A stretch of 64,000 nucleotides of DNA from Rhizobium sp. R711 (GCF_002211365.1 NZ_LOKZ01000001.1:372001-436000), one strand, 5' to 3'; shown: positions 46,475 through 56,639, numbered from the stretch's first letter. A program made the numbers and translations. The notes: generated by a model not told the origin, from the sequence alone.

Positions 46475-47587
46475 CTAGCGCAGGAACTGCCTGAAGCGAC
46501 GCAGTGCAAGATAGAAGAAGATGGCGCCAATCGTCGCAAGTGCCGCAAGCTGTGGCCAAACCACGGCAAGGCCAGCCCCGCGGAATAAAACGGCCTGCGA
46601 CAAGATCACGAAGTGGGTATTTGGCGCTGCCAGCATGATGTTCTGGATTATCTCCGGCATGCTTTCGCGCGGCGTCGTTCCACCGGAGAGCAACTGAAGG
46701 GGGATCAGCACCAACATCAGGAGCAGGCCGAACTGCGGCATCGAGCCTGCGACCGTTGCAAGGAAAATGCCGAGACAATTGGTGGCAAACACGACAAGCG
46801 TGGTCCCGATCACAAAGAGCACAAAGGAGCCTTCGATCGGCACTTCGAGCAGCCCCTGAACGATAACAATTAGAGAAAAAGTGGAGGCGGCAACGACAAT
46901 CAGGCCCATCGACCATATCTTGCTCAGCATGATCTCCAGCGGCGTGATGGGCATGACGAGCAGATGCTCGATCGTGCCATGTTCACGCTCGCGGATCAGC
47001 GCCGCACCGGTCAGGATGATCGAAAGCATCGTGATTGAAGAAATGACATTGTTGATCGAGCCGAACCAGCTCTTGTCCAACTCGGGATTGAACCGCGATC
47101 GCAGCGTCAATGCCACCGGTACCGGATCACCGCCGCGATGTCGGTTGACGAACTCGTTAACCTCGCCCGAGACGATCGACTGAACGTAGCCTCCCCCCGT
47201 AAAGGCCTGGGATATCCGTGTCGCATCGATGTTCAGCTGAATACTCGGCGATCTGCCGGCAAGGACATCCCTTTGGAAATTCGGTGGAATGACAAGTGCG
47301 AATGTATCCAGCCCGGCATCCATGCGGCGATCGACCTGCGAGAGCGCAATGACATTCGGAACAACGAAGTAGGGCGGATAGAATGCTGTTATGATGCGAG
47401 CGGAAAGTGGCGACTGATCTTCATCCACAATGGCGATGGCAGCCCGGTTCAGCGTTTCAGGCAGAGAGTTCGACGCCGTGTAAATTGATAGGGTGAAGGA
47501 ATAGATAATCAGAACGAGGAGCATCGGATCGCGTGCGACGCCCCAGAGCTCCTTGATCCCCAGTCGATAAACACTGGCTGGACGCAT
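46475..47587 (-). CDS. ABC-2 type exporter permease (YhhJ-like)
   Basis: This 370-residue permease has one N-terminal membrane span, a large periplasmic loop (about 40-175) and a cluster of five C-terminal spans. It carries the REREHGTIEHLLVMPITPLE motif characteristic of ABC-2 drug/polysaccharide exporters. It starts 3 bp after the RbbA-like gene stop. With the membrane-fusion protein and the fused ATPase it forms a three-gene exporter of the YhiI-RbbA-YhhJ type. Substrate unknown. Confidence 0.9.
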   Translation of the reverse strand: MRPASVYRLGIKELWGVARDPMLLVLIIYSFTLSIYTASNSLPETLNRAAIAIVDEDQSPLSARIITAFYPPYFVVPNVIALSQVDRRMDAGLDTFALVIPPNFQRDVLAGRSPSIQLNIDATRISQAFTGGGYVQSIVSGEVNEFVNRHRGGDPVPVALTLRSRFNPELDKSWFGSINNVISSITMLSIILTGAALIREREHGTIEHLLVMPITPLEIMLSKIWSMGLIVVAASTFSLIVIVQGLLEVPIEGSFVLFVIGTTLVVFATNCLGIFLATVAGSMPQFGLLLMLVLIPLQLLSGGTTPRESMPEIIQNIMLAAPNTHFVILSQAVLFRGAGLAVVWPQLAALATIGAIFFYLALRRFRQFLR

Positions 47588-47589
47588 GG

Positions 47590-50361
47590 TTAATTCGCCT
47601 GTTTTTTCAAAAGCACTGCCCCCAGGCCCATCACCACCGGGGCGGCAATCAGCAACGGTACGAAGGAGCCGACCAGGTCGTCAAAGCCCAATGCCTTGGA
47701 AAAGGTGCCACGCGAAATTGTGACAAAATGGGCGGCAGGATAAATCTTACCGATGAAGGCGCCGAGCCCTTGGAGCGATGATACGGGATCGATCATGCCC
47801 GAGTATTGCACGGCGGGAATAAGGGTTATCAGAGCAGTCCCGAAAATCGCTGCTATCTGACTGTTCATGAAGGCTGAGATCAGCAACCCCATACCGGTCG
47901 TTATCGTCACATAGATCAGCGCGGCAAGGGCAAAAGTCAAAAAGCTGCCCGTGAAGGGGACGCGAAAGATGAACACAGCGAAAGCTGTCAACATGAAGAA
48001 GTTCAGCATCGCAAGCCCGATATAGGGCAATTGCTTGCCAAACAGGAATTCGATGCGCGTAACCGGCGTCACGTAAAAATTGATGATGGAGCCGAGTTCC
48101 TTTTCACGCACGACGCTAACGCCGGCAAGCATTGCGGGGATCATCATCAGCAGGAGGGGAATGACACCGGGCACCATGGCAACAAGGCTTTGCACGTCGG
48201 GATTGTAGCGGTAGCGCACATCCAGGTGGAAATTTGCAGCGGTCGCTGCCACGCTGGCGCGCTCGCGCGCTTTGCGTGCAAGCCATTCAGCGTGCATTCC
48301 CTCGACGTAACCGCGAACTGTTTCGGCCCGGCTCGGCATGGCGCCATCGATCCAGGCCCCGATCTCGACGCTATGGCCACGCGAGACGTCCCTGCCGAAG
48401 CCCGGCGGGATCTCGATGGCGAGGCTGAGTTCCCCCGACCTCATCCGGCGATCCATATCCGCATAGTCGATGATCGGCGACCGTTCATCGAAGTAGCGCG
48501 AACCGGATATCTGCAGGATATAGTCCTGGCTGATCGTCGTATCGTCGCGGTCAAGGACGGCGAAGGTGAGGTTCTCGACATCCATGTTGATGCCGTAGCC
48601 AATGACGAACATGAGGATGACACTCCCGAGGATCGCCAGCGTCGCACGAATGGGATCGCGTCTCAGTTCAAGCGCCTCACGGCGAGTGTAGGCGAACATC
48701 CTTCGAAAATCGAAGATCCGCCCTGGCCTACCGGACTCTTGCTTTTCCGCAGCTTCGTCCGCTTTGACATTCGCAGCAGCAAAGCTTGCAGGCGCTGACT
48801 GCCTGTCTGCGATCGCATCTTCGAGATAGGCGATGAAGGCCTCTTCGAGGCTGGTCGCCAAACGCGCTTTCACAAGCGCGCCAGGTGCATCGCTCACAAG
48901 CACCTTTCCGGCATGCATCAACGATATCCGATCACACAGGGCCGCCTCGTTCATGAAATGGGTCGAGACGAAAATCGTAACATTCTCGTTTCGCGACAGA
49001 TCCGACAGGATCTGCCAGAAATTGTCACGGGCGACAGGGTCGACGCCTGACGTCGGCTCGTCAAGGATCAGAATATCTGGGGAATGGATCATTGCCACTG
49101 CCAGCGACAGGCGCTGGCGTATGCCGAGCGGCAGGGCATCGGGCAAGGCGTCCATGACATCGCTCAGATCGAACCGCTGCATGGTTTCCTCAATGCGAAC
49201 CGGTATCATCTGTGGGTCCATGCTGAACAGGCGCGCATGAAGGTCGAGGTTTTGGCGAACCGTCAACTCGGTATAGAGGGAAAAAGCCTGCGACATATAG
49301 CCGACGCGACGACGGATCTCGATATCTTGTGGTTCGACCTCGCGACCGAAGAGATGCGCCGTTCCTTCGCTTGCCGGCAGAAGGCCCGTCAGCATTTTCA
49401 TCGTCGTCGTCTTGCCGCAGCCGTTCGAGCCCAGGAACCCGAATATCTCGCCTCGCGCTATGCGAAAACTGACGTCATCGACGGCTGTGAAGCTGCCAAA
49501 GCGCATCGTCAGATGGCTGGCCTCTATCGCGATCTCGTCTTGCGCGCCAACCGCGCGCGGTGGCATTTCAACAGCGCTGTGTCCGGCGCGCTTCTCCTCG
49601 GGAAGAAGCGCGATGAAGGCCGCATCGAGATTAGCCGTTGCGGTGGCCTTCATGAGCTCGGCCGGCGTTCCAGTTGCCAGGATCCTGCCACCATCCATCG
49701 CGACCAGCCAGTCAAAACGCGCTGCTTCCTCCATATAGGCCGTTGCAACAACGACGCTCATGTGCGGGCGAGCCTGCCGAATGCTGTCGATCAGCTCCCA
49801 GAACTGGCGCCGCGACAGAGGATCGACGCCGGTCGTCGGCTCATCGAGAATGAGCAAATCGGGGTCATGGATCAGCGCACAGCAAAGACTGAGTTTTTGC
49901 TTCATTCCCCCAGACAACTTGCCGGCCGGCCGATCGGCAAAGGAGCTGAGCTCTGTCCCCTTCAGTAGTCCTGCAATGCGCGCCTCCCGCTCCTTCTTTG
50001 CCTGACCAAAGAGCCTGGCAAAGAAGTCGACGTTCTCGAAAACCGACAGTGTGGGGTAAAGGTTCTTGCCGAGCCCCTGCGGCATGTAGGCGATCTTCGG
50101 GGCGGTTATGCTGCGATGTGTCACATCGGCAATATTGCCGCCGAGGACCTCAACCGTCCCTGTCTGGATAACACGCGCACCTGCGATCAGAGAAAGAAGG
50201 CTCGACTTGCCAACGCCATCGGGACCGATCAAGCCAATCATGCGGTTCACCGGCAACTCGAGCGTTATGTTGTCAAGCGCCTTTGTTTTTCCGTAGGCAA
50301 GGCTGACGCCCGCGATGCGGGCGACCGGGCGATCTGTCGCGCCGGTTGGCTCGCCACTCAT
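47590..50361 (-). CDS. rbbA: RbbA-like fused ABC ATPase-ATPase-permease
   Basis: This 923-residue protein has two nucleotide-binding domains followed by an ABC-2 permease domain. The first has Walker [11 protein letters not shown], signature LSGGMKQKL and Walker [14 protein letters not shown]. The second has Walker [11 protein letters not shown], a degenerate signature [14 protein letters not shown] and Walker [14 protein letters not shown]. The membrane domain (about residue 560 on) contains [15 protein letters not shown], the periplasmic loop and [20 protein letters not shown]. RbbA is a ribosome-associated ATPase in E. coli, but the YhiI/YhhJ context points to export. The start overlaps the HlyD-like stop by 4 bp. 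Confidence 0.92.
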   Translation of the reverse strand: MSGEPTGATDRPVARIAGVSLAYGKTKALDNITLELPVNRMIGLIGPDGVGKSSLLSLIAGARVIQTGTVEVLGGNIADVTHRSITAPKIAYMPQGLGKNLYPTLSVFENVDFFARLFGQAKKEREARIAGLLKGTELSSFADRPAGKLSGGMKQKLSLCCALIHDPDLLILDEPTTGVDPLSRRQFWELIDSIRQARPHMSVVVATAYMEEAARFDWLVAMDGGRILATGTPAELMKATATANLDAAFIALLPEEKRAGHSAVEMPPRAVGAQDEIAIEASHLTMRFGSFTAVDDVSFRIARGEIFGFLGSNGCGKTTTMKMLTGLLPASEGTAHLFGREVEPQDIEIRRRVGYMSQAFSLYTELTVRQNLDLHARLFSMDPQMIPVRIEETMQRFDLSDVMDALPDALPLGIRQRLSLAVAMIHSPDILILDEPTSGVDPVARDNFWQILSDLSRNENVTIFVSTHFMNEAALCDRISLMHAGKVLVSDAPGALVKARLATSLEEAFIAYLEDAIADRQSAPASFAAANVKADEAAEKQESGRPGRIFDFRRMFAYTRREALELRRDPIRATLAILGSVILMFVIGYGINMDVENLTFAVLDRDDTTISQDYILQISGSRYFDERSPIIDYADMDRRMRSGELSLAIEIPPGFGRDVSRGHSVEIGAWIDGAMPSRAETVRGYVEGMHAEWLARKARERASVAATAANFHLDVRYRYNPDVQSLVAMVPGVIPLLLMMIPAMLAGVSVVREKELGSIINFYVTPVTRIEFLFGKQLPYIGLAMLNFFMLTAFAVFIFRVPFTGSFLTFALAALIYVTITTGMGLLISAFMNSQIAAIFGTALITLIPAVQYSGMIDPVSSLQGLGAFIGKIYPAAHFVTISRGTFSKALGFDDLVGSFVPLLIAAPVVMGLGAVLLKKQAN

Positions 50362-51425
50362 TGCAGCACCGGCCCGGAAATATGGTCGGGCCACTCCGCC
50401 TTGGGGTCAAGCTGGACATAGGCCATGCCCGGGAGGCCCGTCTTGACGAACTGAACATATTTGCGCAGCAGGTCCGGCGGGATCCGGGCCTTGATCCTGA
50501 ACATCAGCTTGGTGCGTTCTTCCTGCGTCTCGACGGTCTTAGGCGTGAACTGGGCGACGTCTGCAACAAAGGTCACGCTGGCCGGTATGATATATTTCGG
50601 TGCCGCATCAAGCACCAGCCGTACCTCTGCCCCCATCGCCACGCGCCCCGCTTGGTCTGTCGGCAAGAAGAACGTCATGTAGACATCACTCAAGTCGACG
50701 ATGTTGAGCACCCGTCCACCTGCTGCAAGGACTTCGCCCGGCTGCGCCACCTTATATTGCACACGGCCCTCACGCGGCGACTTCAGGACGCTGTCGGCGA
50801 TGTCGGCCTCGATGCTTTCGATCTCGGCCTCCGTGGCATCGACGGCAGCTTCCGCGTCAACCACCTGCGCCTTCGCAGAAGTGATGGCGGCCTCTGCGGC
50901 GGCAAGCTGCGCCTGGGCTGCCGCAACCGCAGCCTTTGCTCCTTGGGCAGCGGCGCGATCGTCATCCAGAATCTGCTGCGAAATCGTGTTGCTCTTGCGC
51001 AATTGCTCCGACCGCGCGAGCTTGGTCTGCGCCGCGTCGGCCTCCGCCTCGCGCTGAGCAACGACGGCGATGGCCGCGGCGTGCTCTGCTTCACGTTGTT
51101 TGACAAGACTGTTTGCGGTGTCAACTCCGATGACGGCCCGGCGCAACTGCGCCTGGCCCTGACGGCGTCGCGCTTCGAGCTGCTCGGTGTCCATTCGGGC
51201 AAGCACTTGGCCGGCTGCGACGAAATCACCCTCATTGACGACAATGTCCTGAATGCGGCCTGCAGTCTTTGTCGAGATGTCGATTTCGGTCGCTTCAATG
51301 CGCCCATTGCCGCTGGCAATACCATCAGGCAGGCCCCCGTTCGAGAATGTCTGCCATGCGTAGTAACCACCGACGACCAAAATGGCGAGCAAGGCAATGA
51401 AAAGCCAATTCTTCTTTGCCGACAT
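50358..51425 (-). CDS. HlyD/EmrA-type membrane-fusion protein
   Basis: The 355-residue periplasmic adaptor has one N-terminal anchor ([18 protein letters not shown]), then a biotinyl-lipoyl half ([20 protein letters not shown]), a long alanine/glutamate-rich coiled coil (about 90-215) and a second lipoyl half ([20 protein letters not shown]). It belongs to the YhiI group and would link the inner-membrane ABC exporter to an outer-membrane channel. First gene of the export operon. Confidence 0.9.
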   Translation of the reverse strand: MSAKKNWLFIALLAILVVGGYYAWQTFSNGGLPDGIASGNGRIEATEIDISTKTAGRIQDIVVNEGDFVAAGQVLARMDTEQLEARRRQGQAQLRRAVIGVDTANSLVKQREAEHAAAIAVVAQREAEADAAQTKLARSEQLRKSNTISQQILDDDRAAAQGAKAAVAAAQAQLAAAEAAITSAKAQVVDAEAAVDATEAEIESIEADIADSVLKSPREGRVQYKVAQPGEVLAAGGRVLNIVDLSDVYMTFFLPTDQAGRVAMGAEVRLVLDAAPKYIIPASVTFVADVAQFTPKTVETQEERTKLMFRIKARIPPDLLRKYVQFVKTGLPGMAYVQLDPKAEWPDHISGPVLQ

Positions 51426-51663
51426 GCTGACCTCTCAAATTTATTCGAATAGCAGTCACGATCTATGGTTGATCACAACAATAACAGTGTTTTGACGTTA
51501 AAATCATCACGAATCTTGTGGATGGCCGCTTCTTCAATACCTTGAGCGATCCACTCGACACAAAATAAAAACGGAACAACACAATTGATCCGTTCAATTA
51601 TCTCCGTTAGGTTGATCGCTAGCATAATAGTCGCGCAACAACCCGCTTTGGAAGGAGAGAACC
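51426..51663. promoter_or_regulatory. Divergent promoter region (exporter / XRE regulator)
   Basis: The 238-bp AT-rich gap separates the exporter operon from the XRE regulator gene. No confident -35/-10 pairs were assigned. An AAGGAGAG ribosome-binding site stands directly before the XRE gene. Confidence 0.4.
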
Positions 51664-52056
51664 ATGAAAGATGGACCCCATGCAGTTGATGTTCACGTCG
51701 GAAAGACGATCCGCATAAAGCGTTTGATGCGCAAGGTATCGCAGACCGAGCTTGGCGATCGGGTCGGCGTCACGTTTCAACAGATTCAAAAATACGAAAA
51801 GGGATCGAACCGCGTTTCCGCGAGCATGCTTGTTGAGATCGCCGGCGCGCTCGATGTCGATGTCCGATCGTTCTTCGAGGACGTCCAACCCGGCATCGCC
51901 AACGACAATCCGACGCCCAGCGAGGAATTCGTTGTTTCCCGCGACGGCGTAATGCTTAACGCCGCATTCCTGTCGATCAAAAATGAACAGGTTCGCAAGA
52001 AGATCGTAAAGCTCGTGCAGGCAATTGCCGGCATGGAATTGGGCGAAACCGAATAG
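51664..52056 (+). CDS. XRE-family HTH transcriptional regulator
   Basis: This 130-residue protein has a Cro/C1-type helix-turn-helix (about 12-66): VGKTIRIKRLMRKVSQTELG then VGVTFQQIQKYEKGSNRVSA. A short C-terminal region (VRKKIVKLVQAIAGMEL) may dimerise. This size and sequence class is abundant in rhizobia. Its target is not evident; it could act on the divergent exporter operon. Confidence 0.87.
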   Translation: MKDGPHAVDVHVGKTIRIKRLMRKVSQTELGDRVGVTFQQIQKYEKGSNRVSASMLVEIAGALDVDVRSFFEDVQPGIANDNPTPSEEFVVSRDGVMLNAAFLSIKNEQVRKKIVKLVQAIAGMELGETE

Positions 52057-52086
52057 CTCCGTGATCGCAGATCGGCGGTCCGAGCG

Positions 52087-52356
52087 TCAATGGCAGTCGA
52101 GAAGCACGAGGTTCTCGCTGGCATCCTTCATTGCGACCTGCGTCTTCTTGCCGATCAGCTTTTCGAGGTTGGCATCAAGCTCGCGTTCAGGGTCGATGCC
52201 GTCCCAATCGATCACCACCTGCAGGAGTGCCATATTGGTCAAGTGCAGCAGATTGTGCAGCTTGAGCTTCTGGGCCTCATCTTTCGCGGCAGAGAGCAAC
52301 CGGAAGATCCTGGCGTACTCGCTACCCGTTCCCTCGTCCCTCGTCAGAATGTTCAT
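52087..52356 (-). CDS. Conserved-looking small protein of unknown function
   Basis: The 89-residue frame starts at an ATG with AGAAGG nine bases upstream. It reads NILTRDEGTGSEYARIFRLL, then LHLTNMALLQVVIDWDGIDP and GKKTQVAMKDASENLVLLD. It is probably helical and soluble, without cysteines or membrane segments, and I do not recognise it. It is convergent with the XRE gene and follows the TfuA gene in the opposite-end order, so it may be the last gene of the YcaO-TfuA transcript. Confidence 0.5.
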   Translation of the reverse strand: MNILTRDEGTGSEYARIFRLLSAAKDEAQKLKLHNLLHLTNMALLQVVIDWDGIDPERELDANLEKLIGKKTQVAMKDASENLVLLDCH

Positions 52357-52421
52357 TGCCGTCGCCTTCTCTGTTGATGAGCCTTCCAAGCTTCAACGAT
52401 TCCCATCATTCGGGTCGGGCG

Positions 52422-53168
52422 TTACTCGAGCGTTACAGGCGTAACGGCTGTCGTGACTTCCGCCCGCAAGTGCTCCCAATGAGAGGTGGCGGCGAAGCCC
52501 CAGTCACGCTCTTGATCGGCAAACTCCACCTCCTGCAAATACTCGAGGACGCGTTCGGCATCCTGACGCTTGCGCTCGATCCTTCTGGCGCGGATCAGCC
52601 GCAGGATCGTGTTCGCGCGACCCTCGCCGACAAATGCACAGCTCTCCACGGCCCTTTGATAGGTGCGCTCTGAAAAGTGGAGCGCACGACCGGCAAGCAA
52701 CAGCATCTTGTGTTCAGCAAGCGAGAGGGCGCCCTGCCGGTACAGGCCATCGACCGTCGGCTGAAAGTCGACCCAAGGGATCGACAACGGCAACCAGCCG
52801 AGTTCTTCCGGCGCATGCACAAGCGCCACAGCTTCATCGTCGATCAGGCGACCTTCCGCATAGTCCTCATAGATCGAACCCAGGCCGACCATCCCGAACG
52901 CTGCGCATTCGGCAGCGCGCAGCGCGCCCATGCTGGCGCCGCCTGCAACGACGACATTGTGCTCCAATGCATAGAGGATTTCCTTGTGCCATACGGATGG
53001 TACTTCGCCAAAGTAACCATCGACAATCCCGATCGCCCGAGCGCCCTGCTGCACAGCCTGCAGTATATCACCGCGCGCTGCCGGGCTGCGAAACGCGATA
53101 AACGGGTTCTCGTGCCGAAGCCTGCCAATATCGGCGCCGAAGCTTGGGCCTGCAAATATGACCTTCAT
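52422..53168 (-). CDS. tfuA: TfuA-domain protein
   Basis: This 248-residue TfuA-like protein shows VIFAGPSFGADIGRL at the N-terminus, a GDILQAVQQGARAIGIVDGY block, the KEILYALEHNVVVAGGASMG nucleophile-like elbow with GALRAAECAAFGMVG, and EELGWLPLSIPWVD. TfuA partners act with YcaO enzymes to install backbone thioamides, with TfuA thought to deliver sulfur. The start overlaps the YcaO stop by 4 bp. It is named after the trifolitoxin locus of Rhizobium. Confidence 0.92.
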   Translation of the reverse strand: MKVIFAGPSFGADIGRLRHENPFIAFRSPAARGDILQAVQQGARAIGIVDGYFGEVPSVWHKEILYALEHNVVVAGGASMGALRAAECAAFGMVGLGSIYEDYAEGRLIDDEAVALVHAPEELGWLPLSIPWVDFQPTVDGLYRQGALSLAEHKMLLLAGRALHFSERTYQRAVESCAFVGEGRANTILRLIRARRIERKRQDAERVLEYLQEVEFADQERDWGFAATSHWEHLRAEVTTAVTPVTLE

Positions 53169-54424
53169 TGCATTTTCCCCTGCATGGCGTTGACGGCGCG
53201 CAGTCCGAGTTGGATGAACTCGCCACTGACATCTACCTCGAGGCCCGGAACGATCATGCGGACGACCGAAACCGGCAGGCGTGGATGGGCAAGCGGCACA
53301 GCCACCACCTGATCGACACCTCTCGCCTTGAGGCGTTCGAGGACGTTGCTGATATTTTCCTGGATGCTGCGCGGCGCCGCGTCGAAAGAGAACATGGGCG
53401 CGACGGGCACTTCGTCGCAAAGATTGATGAGGTCCTGCATCGGCCCTCCCTTGTCGAGCCTCTGGTATAAACGCGGGGAAAAATCGTCGCGGCTACCGGC
53501 GATCGCGGTCAAACGGCTCTGTGCTGCCTCGGTGATGGCGCGCAGCGCTGCGCGGACAGGATCGGGGTGGCATCCGCATCCTCCGCAAACATGGGTCCAG
53601 CGAGCATCCACGCGCTCCCCAAGGTGATCGGGAATGATTACGGCGAGAAAACTGGGAACGGCAATATCGGTCGTCATGTCGAGCAGGAGGAGACGCATTC
53701 CAGCGCGCTTGATGCGATCGACGATGATATCCACGACGGCATCGCCGAAGGCGGCCGGGTCGATCCGGGCGCCACGCAGCTGCTCGTATGGACGCAATTG
53801 CGTCAGCGCCCAGGCATCACGTTCGACGAGCTCGCAAAGTCCGTGAAGCACAGCTTCCGCCGGCCGATTTCCGGATGCAAGACCATCGCTCGATTGCTCG
53901 AATCCGGAGGGGCGCACGCCCCGATGATCAAGACCGACAAGCGGCCACGGCACGAAAACAGGGCGCCCGGACATGATGTCAAGGCCCTCGCTCCAGGCGA
54001 TCGGCTGCGACCCGATCTCCGAGGGAACACATCGGGCGACCGACTCGAGGTCGATGATCGGCGCATGCTCGGCCCTCATCCCCTCCAGCGTCGACATCAC
54101 CAGGTCGCCTGGCTGGATTTCCGCAATGCGCGTCTCGACGGCTTCCATCGCGGCCGAGGTCATTGCGGCCTCTTCGTCGATGCCTTTTCCCTGAAAAACG
54201 GAAAGCGTGTAGCTGTTCGGACGCGTCGCGAAAGCAACGGGGATCTCGATCAGGTCGAGCGCGGTGAGCAATCCCACCCGCGTAATGCCGAGTTCCTTGA
54301 AATAGGGCTTGATGGCCGCGAATGTCTGTCCAGGCGTCAGTGAACGGTCGTGATAGCTGTTGATGCTGGCCGATGACAAGCTGAGATCTTGCGCCAGGCG
54401 CTCGAGTGCGGTCTGAACAGACAT
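53165..54424 (-). CDS. YcaO-family ATP-dependent peptide-modifying enzyme
   Basis: This 419-residue YcaO protein shows the ATP/Mg-binding residues in order: SAAMEAVE (S90, E94, E97), AEAVLHGLCELVERDA (E190, E198, E201) and GCGCHPDPVRAALRAITEAAQSR near residues 282-304. YcaO enzymes phosphorylate backbone amides to make azolines, amidines or, with TfuA, thioamides. The C-terminus (QLGLRAVNAMQG) lacks the PxPxP motif of azoline-forming members, which fits TfuA partnership. The ATG at 54424 follows GAGG; a TTG 15 bp earlier overlaps the small upstream gene's stop. Confidence 0.92.
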   Translation of the reverse strand: MSVQTALERLAQDLSLSSASINSYHDRSLTPGQTFAAIKPYFKELGITRVGLLTALDLIEIPVAFATRPNSYTLSVFQGKGIDEEAAMTSAAMEAVETRIAEIQPGDLVMSTLEGMRAEHAPIIDLESVARCVPSEIGSQPIAWSEGLDIMSGRPVFVPWPLVGLDHRGVRPSGFEQSSDGLASGNRPAEAVLHGLCELVERDAWALTQLRPYEQLRGARIDPAAFGDAVVDIIVDRIKRAGMRLLLLDMTTDIAVPSFLAVIIPDHLGERVDARWTHVCGGCGCHPDPVRAALRAITEAAQSRLTAIAGSRDDFSPRLYQRLDKGGPMQDLINLCDEVPVAPMFSFDAAPRSIQENISNVLERLKARGVDQVVAVPLAHPRLPVSVVRMIVPGLEVDVSGEFIQLGLRAVNAMQGKMQ

Positions 54425-54435
54425 TCGCTTCGGCC

Positions 54436-54567
54436 TCAACGAAACTTCAGCGCATGAACGATGTTTGCCGTGGCGTTCGTGTCAAGCTGGATGGCTTCCT
54501 GCTTAAGAACGGCCTGGGCGGCAGCGGAAAGGCGGACTGCGACTGGCTTGATCTGGGTGGTCGTCAT
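54436..54567 (-). CDS. 43-residue peptide, candidate RiPP precursor for YcaO-TfuA
   Basis: A short gene with its own AGGAG eight bases before the ATG ends 11 bp before the YcaO ATG. The peptide begins TTTQIKPVAVRLSAAAQAV, continues LKQEAIQLDTN and ends ATANIVHALKFR. It has no cysteine, so thioamide or amidine modification is more plausible than thiazoline formation. The N-terminal part also resembles a mini ribbon-helix-helix strand-helix, so a regulatory peptide is the alternative. Its size, location and coupling to the modifying enzyme are the evidence; no homologue is recognised. Confidence 0.6.
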   Translation of the reverse strand: MTTTQIKPVAVRLSAAAQAVLKQEAIQLDTNATANIVHALKFR

Positions 54568-54692
54568 TGTGTCATCTCCTGCTGGAAGCAGCGTCATGCT
54601 GCGGACAGGAGAAGCATGCCTCAACGGGCGTTATTTCGGCGTGACCAAGATCCGTGCTAAGGGCGCCCTTAAAGCGCCGCAGGTGTAACGCT

Positions 54693-56639
54693 TCAGGACA
54701 ATCCTGCCATCCGAAGACCGTCAATCAGCTGACGCGTGTCGTCGGGGTTGCGGTCCGGCACGAATTGCCAGACGTCATCCGTGCGGAAATCGGGAAAATT
54801 CTCAAGCACGATTGAGGCGTATCGGGACGCAGTTTTCAAGTCACCGTTCTTCGCGTGAGATGCAGCAAGAAGCCTAGAGGTTGCAGGACGATCCTTGACG
54901 CGATCCAGGACCTCGATCGCCTTTGCGTAGTTTTCCTGGACGAAATGGATACCACCGAGGTTCCAGTAATAATAGTCAGGAGGCAAAGGATTGAGCTTCA
55001 GCGCTGCCAGGCTCAACTCCAGCGCCCGATCACTTTGACCATCATGCAGCAAGGCATCAGCATGATCGGCGAGAATGTCGGCATCATTCGGGTTCAGCAT
55101 CTGCGCTTCGGCAAAAAAGTCGAGACTATCGTCGAAGCGGCGGCGATAGAGAGCGACGAAGCCCAGTTCGCGCATTGCCCTGCCACTGTTGGGGTCGCTG
55201 TCGCGTGCAAGCCAGGCGGAGCGGTCCGCCTCCTCCAGCAACTGCGTATCCTTCATCCCGCGCACGAGCCACTCCATACCGAGCACGCGGGCCATTCCAG
55301 CGTGAGCCGATGAAAACCTGTCGTGGCGGGAGAGCGCCGATTTGAACCACTTGCGCGCCTGGCGCAGATGCTGCAGATCGGTCTTCGAAACCAGGCGCTT
55401 TCCCTCGAGGTACAAGCGATAGGCCGATGGATTGACGTCATGCGTCATATCGAGAAGCTCGCGCCGCTCGATGGTATCGGCAAGCGTCATCACAATACGT
55501 CGCGCAAGCTGAGCAAAGGACTGATTGACCTTCTGCATGGCAAGCGGCAGATCGATCGCCCAGAGCACCTCCGCCGTCGAGGTCTTCGTCAGTCGGCACG
55601 TCGAGTAGATGTCGTCCTCACGACCATGGATGGTGACATAGACAGTGTAGTCGAACCGCAGCTCGGGGGGCGTCGGCACGATGGCATCGCCAGTGAGACT
55701 GCGATTGACGATTTCCAGGCTCGTGTGCGCGGCAATCACCTTGAAGCCGCGCTGCTGGCTCAACCCGATCGTGACCTCTTCCAAAAGTGCTCTTCCCACG
55801 CGCTGCAGCACCGGATCAGACAAGATCGTGTCTGGCGGCAGAATGAGCACCCGCGGTTGACCGACCGGATCAGTGGGTATGTTGCCCGGGACGATCTTCA
55901 ACGGCCCTTGAAGCGAGGCAGGTGAAATGATGCCGAGTTCCTGCGCCAAAGCCAGGGTCTGGGCAGCCGGCTCTGCGCCATATTCTGCTTTCAGCTCATT
56001 GCGGCAACGCAAATACACCTGGCGAGCAGCGGCGAGATCGCCGGCATCCACATGTCGTCGCATCAGCGCCCGGCAGGCGACTTCGTTCGCAGCGTCGGCT
56101 TCAAGCAGCGAGCCTGCAAGCATCAGGATGTCGTCAGACGTCCGTTTCTCCGGCGTGTCCAGTAGCGCGACGATATGTGCCTCGCGGCGTTGCTCGATGC
56201 GCTGACGCTCGACGACAATCCTCTCTTCGGCCTCAATCGTCGGAGCCTTGAAACCCTCGACAAGATCGCCGCGAAGCAGCGCCCACTCTGGTCGCGCCAG
56301 GGGCGGCGCAGTATCGTGAAGAACCAGCACGTCTGCGTCCCAGTCATCATGGTTGAAAATGACGTGGGTATTCGTCGCCTTGACCAGACGTGGCAGGCTG
56401 TCGGGGACGCTGCGGTCAATTCGCGCCAGAAGCTGGCGCAGGCTGCCGGCTCGTTGTTTGGATTGATCGGACTGCCACAGGATTGCCCGCAGGATCTCCC
56501 GCTCCATCGTGTATTGCGGTGCAGTTACGAGGAAAGCAAGTAACCCGTAAGCCTTCTCCGGCAAGACGATCTCGCCGCCCTCGGCAAAAAGCGCGGGCGT
56601 TCCAAGTAGACGGAGAAGACGGTTCTGTTTGCCTGTCAC
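54693..56639 (-). CDS. SARP/BTAD-type regulator with C-terminal TPR repeats
   Basis: This 648-residue protein opens with an OmpR-like DNA-binding region (RLLRLLGTPALFAEGGEIVL with ILWQSDQSKQRAGSLRQLL), followed by a bacterial transcriptional activation domain (RHVDAGDLAAARQVYLRCRN). After a middle segment (VLILPPDTILSDPVL) come TPR-like repeats (about 400-620: RQARKWFKSALSRHDRFSSA, then MRELGFVALYRRRFDDSLDF, ALELSLAALKLNPLP and NYAKAIEVLDRVKD). SARP regulators often sit in specialised-metabolite clusters. It lies 126 bp upstream of the small peptide gene on the same strand and likely controls or heads the cassette. Confidence 0.87.
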   Translation of the reverse strand: MTGKQNRLLRLLGTPALFAEGGEIVLPEKAYGLLAFLVTAPQYTMEREILRAILWQSDQSKQRAGSLRQLLARIDRSVPDSLPRLVKATNTHVIFNHDDWDADVLVLHDTAPPLARPEWALLRGDLVEGFKAPTIEAEERIVVERQRIEQRREAHIVALLDTPEKRTSDDILMLAGSLLEADAANEVACRALMRRHVDAGDLAAARQVYLRCRNELKAEYGAEPAAQTLALAQELGIISPASLQGPLKIVPGNIPTDPVGQPRVLILPPDTILSDPVLQRVGRALLEEVTIGLSQQRGFKVIAAHTSLEIVNRSLTGDAIVPTPPELRFDYTVYVTIHGREDDIYSTCRLTKTSTAEVLWAIDLPLAMQKVNQSFAQLARRIVMTLADTIERRELLDMTHDVNPSAYRLYLEGKRLVSKTDLQHLRQARKWFKSALSRHDRFSSAHAGMARVLGMEWLVRGMKDTQLLEEADRSAWLARDSDPNSGRAMRELGFVALYRRRFDDSLDFFAEAQMLNPNDADILADHADALLHDGQSDRALELSLAALKLNPLPPDYYYWNLGGIHFVQENYAKAIEVLDRVKDRPATSRLLAASHAKNGDLKTASRYASIVLENFPDFRTDDVWQFVPDRNPDDTRQLIDGLRMAGLS

